From contig DATHDG010000026.1 in the NCBI GenBank assembly GCA_035319125.1, positions 28,558 to 92,557 of the forward strand: a stretch of DNA of 64,000 bases, given 5' to 3'. The notes beneath the pieces are model-generated. The model saw only the letters and a program-made list of their open reading frames with translations. It searched no databases and was not told the DNA's origin. Both the position numbers and the translations under genes were made by a program. Origin of the DNA: Fen-1308 sp035319125. GTDB taxonomy: Bacteria > Nitrospirota > Thermodesulfovibrionia > Thermodesulfovibrionales > Dissulfurispiraceae. Below are positions 9,661 through 17,698 of this stretch, one piece after another. Positions within the stretch are counted from its first letter, which is position 1; each line of letters opens with the position of its first letter.

Positions 9661-9674
9661 TGCAGCCCACCTCC

Positions 9675-10577
9675 CTACTCTTTCTGAACGGTATGCCCGC
9701 CGAATTCATTTCTGAGAGCGGCTATCAGTTTATCTGAAAAAGAGTCTGACTCCCTAGATCGAAAGCGTTGCATCAAAGAAAGAGCCAGCACAGGTGCAGG
9801 CACTGAAGATTCAATTGACTGAAGCACTGTCCATCGACCCTCTCCGGAATCCTCCACGAATCCTTTTATACCTGAAAGATCGGGGTCCTTGACAAATGCA
9901 TCTTCTGCAAGCTCAAGCAGCCACGATCTTACAACGCTGCCCTGATTCCAAAGATGCGCTACCTTTGCAAATTCCAAACCGGCTGAATATAGAGATGCCT
10001 TCATGATTGCAAATCCTTCACCATAAGCCTGCAACATCCCGTATTCTATCCCGTTGTGTACCATTTTGACGAAATGCCCTGCACCTGATGGACCGCAATA
10101 CATATATCCGTCATTAGGCGCTAAAGTTGCTATTGCCGGCTCCAATTTTTTAAAAACTTCATATTCTCCGCCGATCATCTGGCAGTAACCCACCTTAAGT
10201 CCCCAAATGCCACCGCTTACGCCAATGTCGAGATAGTTGATACCTTCAGCCTTGAGCGCCTCGCTCCTTCTCAGATCGTCCTTGTACAAGCTATTTCCGC
10301 CGTCGATTATTGTATCGCCCTTATGAAGCAGCCCTCTGATCTCGTCAATATGATCATCCACTGTTTTACCTGCAGGCAACATAAGCCATACAAACCTCGG
10401 CGGGGCAAGCATTTGAATGAGTTCTTCCAATGAGTATGCACCCTTGGCTCCCTCTCTGACTATCTCATCAACCTTCGTTCTGGTTCTATTATAGGCTATG
10501 ACTTCATGACCGCCCCTGAGAAGGCGGACTGCCATATTCATCCCCATTCTCCCAAGACCCGCCATTCCTATCTGCAT
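9675..10577 (-). CDS. gnd: 6-phosphogluconate dehydrogenase, decarboxylating (short form)
   Basis: 300 residues. Oxidises 6-phosphogluconate to ribulose 5-phosphate, the third oxidative pentose phosphate step. The frame extends 25 codons further upstream, but MQIGMAGLGRMGMNMAVRLL is the family N-terminus and AAGGAG lies 7 nt before its ATG. It has the Rossmann GLGRMG motif, the substrate motif DIGVSGGIWGLKVGYCQMIGG and the catalytic segment GHFVKMVHNGIEYGMLQ with lysine and histidine/asparagine. The ~300-residue length marks the short GndA/YqeC-like class, often NAD-linked. Genes for both preceding steps lie directly upstream. Confidence 0.94.
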   Translation of the reverse strand: MQIGMAGLGRMGMNMAVRLLRGGHEVIAYNRTRTKVDEIVREGAKGAYSLEELIQMLAPPRFVWLMLPAGKTVDDHIDEIRGLLHKGDTIIDGGNSLYKDDLRRSEALKAEGINYLDIGVSGGIWGLKVGYCQMIGGEYEVFKKLEPAIATLAPNDGYMYCGPSGAGHFVKMVHNGIEYGMLQAYGEGFAIMKASLYSAGLEFAKVAHLWNQGSVVRSWLLELAEDAFVKDPDLSGIKGFVEDSGEGRWTVLQSIESSVPAPVLALSLMQRFRSRESDSFSDKLIAALRNEFGGHTVQKE

Positions 10578-10611
10578 ATAATTCTCCTTGGTCCGAATTT
10601 CTAATTTGCTG

Positions 10612-11361
10612 TCATTTGCTGAGCATAGATGCTGCTTCAGAATCCAGCACAAACATAAGATTGCCGCTCGGCGGTTTCACTTTGGATGCCGGAAATTCCT
10701 CATTACCATCCTCTGCTATGCTCTTGACTATTGATGCCTTATTGCCACCTGTGACGATGAAAACCACATTCCTGGCACTATTGATTACTGTCAATGTCAT
10801 GCTCACCCTGGCATACATTATATTGTCGCGCCGCACCGCTACAACCAGCCTGCTGTTTTCAGGAATCAGGGGTAAGTTAGCTTCCGGCAGGCCGGGAAAA
10901 AGTGATGCCGTATGGCCGTCGGCGCCTATGCCGAGTTCTATGAAATCGAATACCGGTAATTCTCCATCCACGAGCCGGAATGAGCGCATTAGCTCTTCTT
11001 CATATTCGAGCGCAGAAACTACGGGCGATTCCGTATCTGTCCTGATAAAGTGAATATTGCCTGCGGGGATATTCAAAGCCGACAGCAGACAAGTTCTCAG
11101 CATGCCGAAGTTGCTGACATTATCACTGATCGGAACATATCTCTCATCTACCAAAAAGATATGAGTCTTCTCCCATGGAAACTTTTTAGTTGCAGATGTA
11201 AGCTGTCTGTAAAAATCAGCCGGCGTCCCCCCGCCAGACAGAGCTATAGTATACATGCCTCTGCGCTCAATGCTTTCAATCCCGATCTGAGTCCACTTCT
11301 CTATCAGGAATGTATTCATTGCAAGCCTGTCATCAAAAATATGAATGCGCGAATTCTTCAT
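10612..11361 (-). CDS. pgl: 6-phosphogluconolactonase
   Basis: 249 residues. Hydrolyses 6-phosphogluconolactone made by Zwf. The start was placed at the ATG preceded by a GGGGGGAGAGG ribosome site; a longer frame would overlap zwf. Family motifs: ALSGGGTPADFYRQL, the HIFLVDERYVP segment and the catalytic IELGIGADGHTASLFPGLP with the histidine. Lies between zwf and gnd, with short gaps, in pathway order. Confidence 0.94.
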   Translation of the reverse strand: MKNSRIHIFDDRLAMNTFLIEKWTQIGIESIERRGMYTIALSGGGTPADFYRQLTSATKKFPWEKTHIFLVDERYVPISDNVSNFGMLRTCLLSALNIPAGNIHFIRTDTESPVVSALEYEEELMRSFRLVDGELPVFDFIELGIGADGHTASLFPGLPEANLPLIPENSRLVVAVRRDNIMYARVSMTLTVINSARNVVFIVTGGNKASIVKSIAEDGNEEFPASKVKPPSGNLMFVLDSEAASMLSK

Positions 11362-11381
11362 TAACCTCTCCCCCCCCTTGC

Positions 11382-12932
11382 TTATTCGGTCAACCACCGC
11401 GAACCTGTCCCGCCAATAAGATCGATGGCAGCACTAGGCCCCCATGAACCGGCTTCATAATTAGGAAACTCTATTCCGCGCAAATTGTTCCACCTGTCGT
11501 TTATAGGATCTACCACATCCCATGTCGCTTCCACCATATCTTCCCTGACAAAGAGCGTTTGATCGCCCTTGAAGCAATCTGCAAGCAGTCTGCTGTATGC
11601 GTCTTGATGTTCCCTGCCGAATGCCTCCCTGTAATAGAAATTCATGTCTGCGGCTTGCACCTGATTCATCGAATATGGATATTTCACATTAAAACGAAGC
11701 GTTATCTTTTCTTCAGGATTTATAGTCATGACCAGAACATTTTTCTTCAACTCGTCGCAGGCTCGGCCAAGAAGCCTCAGAGGAAGCTGCCTGAACTGCA
11801 GGCAAATTTCAGTGACACGCTTCTTCAGTCGTTTGCCACACCTGACGAAAAATGGGACTGAAGCCCATCTGAGATTGTCTACGTAAAACTTGCCGGCGAA
11901 ATAGGTAGGCGTTACTGACGATGACGAGACCTGTTCTTCCTCACGATAGCCGACAACATGTTCTCCTTTGATAACGCCAGTACCGTACTGCCCAGCCACA
12001 ATATTTCTGTCAATGTATGAGGCATCCAACGGCCTTAGAGATCGTATTACCTTTATCTTTTCATCCCTGATATAGTTTGCAGTGAAACCGACCGGCGGCT
12101 CCATTGCAACCATTCCTATTAATTGCATCACATGGTTTTGAACAATGTCCCGTACTATACCGTTGCTCTCATAAAATTCGCCCCGGTGGGCAATGCCGAT
12201 ATCTTCAGCAACTGTTATCTGCACATTTTCAATAAAGCGGGAATTCCAGACCTGTTCAAAGACTGCATTTGAGAATCTGAAGAACATTATGTTCTGAACA
12301 GTCTCTTTTCCAAGATAGTGGTCAATCCTGTAGATCTGACTTTCGTCGAAAGCCTCTTTCAGCACAGCGTTCAGCTTTCGGGCAGATGCTCCGTCAACAC
12401 CGAAGGGTTTCTCAACTATGATCTTGGCATTGAAATCATCCTGGCAAAGCCTGAAATCAGAGAGCCTCCTAACAATGGCTTGAGTCGCCGAAGGCGGCAC
12501 CGCCATGTAATATAAGATGTCCCTGCGCCCCTGTGATGATTTATACGAAAGTTCCTCAAGCCTTGACTTCAGTCGCTTCATGGTCTCTTCTTCCGCAACA
12601 TCGCCGGATAAATAGTAAAGACGCCCGCTGAATTCCTGCCACTTCGAATCTTGCACAGAAGTACCTATGGCCTCTTCTACGGCCGTATGCATGCCCTCAC
12701 GGAATGCTTCGTCAGTCAACGGCTTTCTTCCAAATCCAAGAACAGAAAACCGCTCCGGCAGAATTTTATCCAGCCACAGACCGAATATAGCCGGCAGAAG
12801 CTTCTTCCTGCTCAGGTCACCGTTACCGCCGAATATGGTTAAAATGCAGGGTTCTATTACAGCTTCTTCATGCGGGATATCACATAACTGCAAGTACCTG
12901 CTGTCAATCACATCATGCCTTTCGTCGGTCAT
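11382..12932 (-). CDS. zwf: Glucose-6-phosphate 1-dehydrogenase
   Basis: 516 residues. First and committed step of the oxidative pentose phosphate pathway, reducing NADP or NAD. The dinucleotide-binding motif is FGGNGDLSRKKLLPA (the common form is GASGDLxxRKL) and the substrate-binding motif is RIDHYLGKE with the catalytic histidine. Length is normal. The start codon lies inside the 3' end of rpiB (20 nt overlap) and has GAGGGG upstream. The last pathway genes follow without break. Confidence 0.95.
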   Translation of the reverse strand: MTDERHDVIDSRYLQLCDIPHEEAVIEPCILTIFGGNGDLSRKKLLPAIFGLWLDKILPERFSVLGFGRKPLTDEAFREGMHTAVEEAIGTSVQDSKWQEFSGRLYYLSGDVAEEETMKRLKSRLEELSYKSSQGRRDILYYMAVPPSATQAIVRRLSDFRLCQDDFNAKIIVEKPFGVDGASARKLNAVLKEAFDESQIYRIDHYLGKETVQNIMFFRFSNAVFEQVWNSRFIENVQITVAEDIGIAHRGEFYESNGIVRDIVQNHVMQLIGMVAMEPPVGFTANYIRDEKIKVIRSLRPLDASYIDRNIVAGQYGTGVIKGEHVVGYREEEQVSSSSVTPTYFAGKFYVDNLRWASVPFFVRCGKRLKKRVTEICLQFRQLPLRLLGRACDELKKNVLVMTINPEEKITLRFNVKYPYSMNQVQAADMNFYYREAFGREHQDAYSRLLADCFKGDQTLFVREDMVEATWDVVDPINDRWNNLRGIEFPNYEAGSWGPSAAIDLIGGTGSRWLTE

Positions 12933-13386
12933 GTATCGTAAACCCCTCTTCTATAGCAGTAACTTTGCCAAGTCGGCGCAAATGCCTTTCTGCATATGAA
13001 AACCCGGCTTTCAAGAAGGTCAAAGCAAGCTCTTTAGCCAATTCTTCACCTATTACACGAGCGCCGAGGCAAAGTACATTCATATTGTCATCCTCAACTC
13101 CCTGGTGCGCTGAAAAAGAGTCGTGGCAAACCGCAGCCCTTATGCCGGGGAATTTATTCGCTGCTACTGATGCACCCACCCCACTACCGCATATAAGTAT
13201 GCCTCTATCAGCTTTACCGGATAAAACCATTTCAGAAACTGCCTTTGCGAAATCAGGATAGTCATCAGACGGGTTAAGCCGCCGAGCACCAGCGTCAACT
13301 ACGTCATAACCCCTGGATGACAGGAAAGAGATCATCGATTCCTTGAGAGCATACCCCCCATGATCCGACCCGATAGCTATCTTCAT
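12913..13386 (-). CDS. rpiB: Ribose 5-phosphate isomerase B
   Basis: 157 residues. Interconverts ribulose and ribose 5-phosphate. Begins MKIAIGSDHGGYALKE, with the phosphate-binding loop CGSGVGASVAANKFPGIRA and the active-site cysteine of that loop; HDSFSAHQGVEDDNMNVL is also typical of RpiB. Slightly longer than the usual ~145-150 residues because of a C-terminal tail. Start overlaps the tal stop as ATGA; the end overlaps zwf by 20 nt. Confidence 0.94.
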   Translation of the reverse strand: MKIAIGSDHGGYALKESMISFLSSRGYDVVDAGARRLNPSDDYPDFAKAVSEMVLSGKADRGILICGSGVGASVAANKFPGIRAAVCHDSFSAHQGVEDDNMNVLCLGARVIGEELAKELALTFLKAGFSYAERHLRRLGKVTAIEEGFTIHDRRKA

Positions 13387-14249
13387 CTCGCAATAAGGAG
13401 ATTCCAGTCGTGGGAGAATCTCTCCATACCCTTATCTGTTAAGTCGTGATCTATATCGAAATCGCGCCATCCGAGCGTCAAATCGATATTTTTGTAAGCA
13501 ATCGGCGCAAGACCAGATGAATTGTACACGAAATTCCCCTCCGGGATGAAGATGCCTGTCTCTGACCATTTTTTCAGTATCGACCCAGGAGCCGTCACTA
13601 TGTCGCATCCCAGCGCTATCGAATAATAGAAATGGTCAAAACTTCTAATGCTGGCCGAAAGTACTTCAACATGGTGATCGCCGCTTTCAAACATCTTAAT
13701 TATATTGACTAGAAGGTCCATTCCATTCTCTTTAAGGTCATCCAGACGCCCTACAAACGGCGATACAAAAACATCACCTTTCTTTGCACCTCGCGTAGCG
13801 TCATATACTGCAGCCGCCTGTTCCTGCTTGAAACAAAGAGTCATGTTCACACGCAGCCCCATCTTGACCGCTATTTCAGCTGCCTTCAATCCCTCAGCTG
13901 TTGTCGGAAATTTGAGATGAGCATTCGGGATCCATGTAAACATCTCTTTGCCGTGCTCCAGCATCTGTTCTGCTTTAGTGTTCCGGTCAGCATAAACTTC
14001 CACTGAAACAGAACCTGAGGGCATCAGGCCGGAGATTTCCGTCACAATGCCGCGATAAAAATCGTATATCTCTTTTTCACTAAACTTTTCGCCCCGCTGG
14101 AGCCTGGCTTTTGCCTCCGGGTTATTAGCTATCAATGTTGGATTGGTGGTCTGACCATCCAGAAAGCCGAGTCTGCCGATAATATCCCGCGTCTCTAAAG
14201 GGTCACCGCTATCAAGGAATATCTTAGTCTTGAGCCCTGAAGGCCTCAT
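13383..14249 (-). CDS. tal: Transaldolase-like protein
   Basis: 288 residues. Transfers a dihydroxyacetone unit between sugar phosphates in the non-oxidative pentose phosphate branch. The N-terminal motif IFLDSGDPLETRDI...DGQTTNPTLI is the transaldolase signature, and K113 in LKFPTTAEGLKAAE is the probable Schiff-base lysine. It is longer than the ~215-residue TalC/FSA class and shorter than TalB, with an extra segment near residues 45-70. The start overlaps the tkt stop (ATGA) and a GGGAG precedes it. Context with tkt, rpiB, zwf, pgl and gnd strongly supports the role. Confidence 0.88.
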   Translation of the reverse strand: MRPSGLKTKIFLDSGDPLETRDIIGRLGFLDGQTTNPTLIANNPEAKARLQRGEKFSEKEIYDFYRGIVTEISGLMPSGSVSVEVYADRNTKAEQMLEHGKEMFTWIPNAHLKFPTTAEGLKAAEIAVKMGLRVNMTLCFKQEQAAAVYDATRGAKKGDVFVSPFVGRLDDLKENGMDLLVNIIKMFESGDHHVEVLSASIRSFDHFYYSIALGCDIVTAPGSILKKWSETGIFIPEGNFVYNSSGLAPIAYKNIDLTLGWRDFDIDHDLTDKGMERFSHDWNLLIAR

Positions 14250-16072
14250 ATAAGCTCCCTGATCTTGCGGATAATCGCCTCTTTGGATATCTCTTCAAAT
14301 TGAAGCAACTCTTCAGGCTTCCCGCTCCTGGGCAGTTTCCTGACAGCGAGGGAATGGACGAGGTTGCCCGGCAGCGCGCTTCGAACGGCCTCACCTATGC
14401 CACCCTCAGGAGCATGGTCCTCTACAGTTATAATTGCCTTTGTAGCCCGAGCAGCCTCCTTCAATGTTTTCTCATCAAGCGGTTTTATGCTGTAGAGATC
14501 GATAACCCGTATTGAAATCCCCTCCTTGAGCAAATCATCACAAGCACCCAGAGCCTCATAAAGTGTAACTCCGGCTGCTATAACTGTGACTTTGTCACTA
14601 TCGCTGCGCCTTAATACCTTACTGCCTCCGATCGCAAAAAGTTCTTCGTTATTGTAAAGGATACTTGTCTTCATGCGAGTTGTCCTTATGTAAACCATAC
14701 CTTTATGCGCAGCTGCCGCCTCCACCAGCTTTTCCGTAGAAACTGCATCTGAAGGGTACAGCACTGCACAATCTTTGACGGTCCTGAACATCGCAATATC
14801 CTCAAGTCCCATTTGTGAAGGACCATCCTCTCCAATCGAAACACCTGCATGAGAACCGCAGAATTTTATGTTTGCCTTTGAATACTGGCTCATGCGTATC
14901 TGATCAAAGGCGCGAGTCCAGAAGGCAGCAAAGGTGGAAGCAAATGGGATTTTCCCTCTGCGGGCAAAGCCGAGCGCTGCCCCAGCCATATTCTGTTCAG
15001 CTATATACATCTCGAAGTACTTTTGCGGATAGGCATCTCTGAAAATTTCAGCGTATGTAGAATTGCTCACCTCTCCATCAAGCACTACGATAGATGGATA
15101 CTGCGAATATATACGCTTAAGCGCATGTCCGTATGCTTCACGTGTTGCTACCGCCTTATCGCTTTCATACGCCGCCGGATCTGCCTGTATCGGTGCAGCA
15201 CCGACAACTGACAGATTCTCAGGCATGCCAACTTCTCCCTGAACCGACATATCGACCACGCCAAGCTCCCCGATTGCTGCCTTGAATTCTTCCCTGTTAA
15301 GAGCCTTGCCATGCCAGCCGTTCTTGTCCTCGATGAATGATATCCCCTTGCCCTTGACAGTTCTGGCAATAATCATAGCCGGCTTGTCTTTTATCGTCAG
15401 CGCTCTTTCGTAAGCTCCGAGCACTTCTGTAACATCATGCCCGTTTATTGTAATGGGTTCCCATCCAAACGCCGAAACTTTTCTTTCATATGACGCCATA
15501 TCATGACCGTACATTGTTTCGCCGCGCTGGCCCAGGCGATTTACATCGATAATGCCCGTCAAGTTATCCAGCTTGTAGTATGCGGCAATCTCCATAGCTT
15601 CCCACTGCGAACCTTCAGCCATCTCGCTGTCTCCGAGAAGGACGTAAGTCCTGTACGGCAGATTATCCACGTACTTAGCGTTAAGTGCGTCCCCGACGCC
15701 GATCGACAAACCCTGCCCAAGTGATCCGGTTGCAGCCTCAGTGTACTTGAATGCGACCGTAGGGTGTCCCTCCAGTACGCTGCCAAACTTACGGTATGAC
15801 CTTAATTCCTGCTCGCCGATTCTTCCGGCAGCCGCCCATAGCGCATAGAAAAGCGGTGTAGCATGACCTTTAGAAAAAATTAGCCTATCGTTGTTGGGAT
15901 GCTCCGGCCTGTCAAGATCAAATCTGAATGCACCACCGAAAAGCAGTCCTGTCATCAATTCAACAGCCGACAGAGCAGATGTCGGATGTCCTGAACCGGC
16001 CTCCGTAGTCGAATAGAGAATGTAATACCGGATAAGTCTGGCTATTTTTTCCAGATATGCAGCATCGTTCAT
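14246..16072 (-). CDS. tkt: Transketolase
   Basis: 608 residues in one chain. Moves two-carbon units between sugar phosphates using thiamine diphosphate. N-terminal HPTSALSAVELM segment, the ThDP motif GDSEMAEG...N (around residues 145-180), a central pyrimidine domain with EQNMAGAALGFA, and the C-terminal domain. Length matches the ~620-residue class rather than the ~660-residue E. coli TktA. AAGGAG 8 nt before the ATG. First gene of the operon; a promoter-like sequence is found ~70-100 nt upstream. Confidence 0.94.
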   Translation of the reverse strand: MNDAAYLEKIARLIRYYILYSTTEAGSGHPTSALSAVELMTGLLFGGAFRFDLDRPEHPNNDRLIFSKGHATPLFYALWAAAGRIGEQELRSYRKFGSVLEGHPTVAFKYTEAATGSLGQGLSIGVGDALNAKYVDNLPYRTYVLLGDSEMAEGSQWEAMEIAAYYKLDNLTGIIDVNRLGQRGETMYGHDMASYERKVSAFGWEPITINGHDVTEVLGAYERALTIKDKPAMIIARTVKGKGISFIEDKNGWHGKALNREEFKAAIGELGVVDMSVQGEVGMPENLSVVGAAPIQADPAAYESDKAVATREAYGHALKRIYSQYPSIVVLDGEVSNSTYAEIFRDAYPQKYFEMYIAEQNMAGAALGFARRGKIPFASTFAAFWTRAFDQIRMSQYSKANIKFCGSHAGVSIGEDGPSQMGLEDIAMFRTVKDCAVLYPSDAVSTEKLVEAAAAHKGMVYIRTTRMKTSILYNNEELFAIGGSKVLRRSDSDKVTVIAAGVTLYEALGACDDLLKEGISIRVIDLYSIKPLDEKTLKEAARATKAIITVEDHAPEGGIGEAVRSALPGNLVHSLAVRKLPRSGKPEELLQFEEISKEAIIRKIRELI

Positions 16073-16142
16073 TTGACGATCTCCTTTGCCTGGCTGTGTT
16101 TCATCTGTTTTTCAGATTCTCTAGTTTGTGTCTATTGAACTT

Positions 16143-16171
16143 ATTATAGATATATGTGCTGCCTTATCCAA
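16143..16171 (-). promoter_or_regulatory. Predicted promoter of the pentose phosphate/peptide transporter operon
   Basis: On the minus strand, TTGGAT (16171-16166) and TATAAT (16148-16143) are separated by 17 nt. The expected transcript start is near 16136, leaving a leader of about 64 nt before tkt. The palindrome AAGCGCTT abuts the -35 element. Confidence 0.6.
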
Positions 16172-16222
16172 GCGCTTCTGCTAGCTTCTATGGACCGCAG
16201 CGATATATAATTGAAAGCGCTT
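16170..16222. promoter_or_regulatory. Pair of AAGCGCTT palindromes between tkt operon and alkD
   Basis: The 8-bp palindrome AAGCGCTT occurs at 16170-16177 and again at 16215-16222, 45 nt apart. The second copy reads TTGAAAGCGCTTCAA, close to the consensus of LacI/CcpA-type operators. One copy touches the -35 of the predicted tkt promoter; the other lies just before the alkD ribosome site. A role as operator for a sugar-responsive repressor is inference; no such regulator gene is in the window. Confidence 0.4.
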
Positions 16223-16236
16223 CAAGGAGGCGTGTC

Positions 16237-16938
16237 ATGATAAATAAAATTAAGGCCGAGCTGGCAACTCTCGGCAACCCTGTCAAGGCAGCCTTTCTGC
16301 CGCGCTTTTTCAAGGCATGTCCAGGTGGCTATGCTGAAGGCGATATTTTCATCGGTGTTACTGTGCCTGAAATTCGCACTGTAGCAAAGAAATACAAAGA
16401 TCTGTCGCTTGCCCAGATCAGAAAACTTCTAAACTCTCGCGTGCACGAGCACAGGTTAACTGCACTTCTCATCCTGACACATATATTTTTGCAGTCCGAT
16501 GAAGATAAGAGAAACGAGATCGTGCAGTTCTATCTCAACAATCTACAGTATGTTAATAATTGGGATCTCGTAGATCTTTCTGCAGATAAAATTTTAGGGG
16601 CTTACCTTATTGATAAGGACAAGACTATCCTGTACGAATTGTGCGATTCCGGCCATCTATGGAGTCAGAGGGTGGCCATTATGTCAACATTTTTCTTCAT
16701 CCGCAACAGCATGTTTGACGACACTTTCAGGCTGGCTAAACGCTTGCTTTATCACAAGCATGACTTAATCCACAAAGCTGTGGGCTGGATGCTCAGAGAG
16801 ATCGGCAAACGCGACAGGCGTGCTGAAGAAAGATTTCTGAAGCAATATTACCGTCATATGCCTCGTACTATGCTCAGATATGCTATCGAAAAATTTGATC
16901 CGGAAAAGAGACTCTTATACCTAAAAGGACTTGTCTAG
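16237..16938 (+). CDS. DNA alkylation repair protein (AlkD family)
   Basis: 233 residues. Predicted HEAT-repeat DNA glycosylase acting on alkylated purines. The start was set at the ATG preceded by AAGGAGG (16224-16230); the frame is open upstream without support. Typical AlkD sequence: FFKACPGGYAEGDIFIGVTVPEIRTVAKKY near the start, NNWDLVDLSADKILGAYL in the middle (conserved W-D-x-V-D), and HKAVGWMLREIGKRD near the end. All helical, no signal peptide. Divergent from the tkt operon; no functional link to it is evident. Confidence 0.93.
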   Translation: MINKIKAELATLGNPVKAAFLPRFFKACPGGYAEGDIFIGVTVPEIRTVAKKYKDLSLAQIRKLLNSRVHEHRLTALLILTHIFLQSDEDKRNEIVQFYLNNLQYVNNWDLVDLSADKILGAYLIDKDKTILYELCDSGHLWSQRVAIMSTFFFIRNSMFDDTFRLAKRLLYHKHDLIHKAVGWMLREIGKRDRRAEERFLKQYYRHMPRTMLRYAIEKFDPEKRLLYLKGLV

Positions 16939-16965
16939 TCTTGCTCCTATCTAAAACAGCTCAGC

Positions 16966-16994
16966 TTGTTTAAATCGCCGACACCCGATATAAT
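16966..16994 (+). promoter_or_regulatory. Predicted sigma-70 promoter for the PAS protein gene
   Basis: TTGTTT at 16966-16971 and a perfect TATAAT at 16989-16994, spaced by 17 nt. The transcript would start near 17001, giving a short leader with the GGAGACGTGGGGGG ribosome site before the ATG at 17019. Confidence 0.65.
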
Positions 16995-17018
16995 ATTGAC
17001 AGGGAGACGTGGGGGGTA

Positions 17019-17618
17019 ATGGACATTCCATCAATTGAGGGGCTGAGCAGAGTCTTATTCGATGCTATACCTTCCATAGCTCTGATTGTCGATCATGATG
17101 TGAAAATTATCAATTACAATGGTGCAGCCTCAAAACTTTTCGGCAGCAATTCAGAACTTATACTAAATCAAAGAGGTGGAAAAGTATTTCACTGCATCCA
17201 TTCTGCCGAAGTCGCAGAAGGATGTGGCCGGTCACAGAATTGCCAGACCTGCGTTATAAGGAATTCTGTTAAAGAGGCCTCAGCCGGTCATCATACAGTG
17301 CGCAATCGTGCCAAGCTCGATGTAGTTTCCGGAGAAAGCATAACTGAAATATTTGCATTGATCAGCGCTTCGCCGTTCGACTATGAGGGCAGACGTTTAA
17401 TCCTTCTGATAATAGAAGACATCAGCGAAATCATAGAATTGCAGCGCATCATCCCGATCTGCATGATCTGTAAGAAAGTCAGAAACGATGATCGTTACTG
17501 GACAGATGTATCAGCTTACTTTAGTAAACATCTCGACCTTGAATTCTCCCATGGCTACTGTCCTGATTGTGCAGCAATTGAGTTGGCTAAAATTAATGCT
17601 GTTACCGAAGAACCATGA
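17019..17618 (+). CDS. PAS-domain protein with two cysteine-rich elements
   Basis: 199 residues, no membrane segment. Residues ~10-130 form a PAS sensor domain that is interrupted after helix F by a cluster of cysteines (HCIHSAEVAEGCG...CQTC, about residues 65-85). The C-terminal 50 residues are a small module with IPICMICKKVRND...YWTDVSAYF...FSHGYCPDC, a four-cysteine metal-site-like domain seen at the ends of PAS/sensor proteins in Geobacter-like and Nitrospirota genomes. There is no kinase or output domain, so it probably signals through protein contact, or senses redox or metal. The role is unknown. An Fe-alcohol dehydrogenase gene follows after a hairpin. Confidence 0.75.
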   Translation: MDIPSIEGLSRVLFDAIPSIALIVDHDVKIINYNGAASKLFGSNSELILNQRGGKVFHCIHSAEVAEGCGRSQNCQTCVIRNSVKEASAGHHTVRNRAKLDVVSGESITEIFALISASPFDYEGRRLILLIIEDISEIIELQRIIPICMICKKVRNDDRYWTDVSAYFSKHLDLEFSHGYCPDCAAIELAKINAVTEEP

Positions 17619-17633
17619 TTTCGGCGTAAACAC

Positions 17634-17664
17634 CGCGCCAGGCACTGGGCAATGCCTGAGCGCG
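17634..17664 (+). other. Stem-loop between PAS gene and alcohol dehydrogenase gene
   Basis: CGCGC-CAGGCA, an 8-nt loop, then TGCCTG-A-GCGCG: an 11-bp GC-rich stem with one bulged A. No T-run follows, so it is not a classical terminator; it could attenuate read-through or stabilise the mRNA end. Confidence 0.55.
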
Positions 17665-17698
17665 AGAAAAGGCAGGATGTTTTGAAAGGAAGGCCCTC

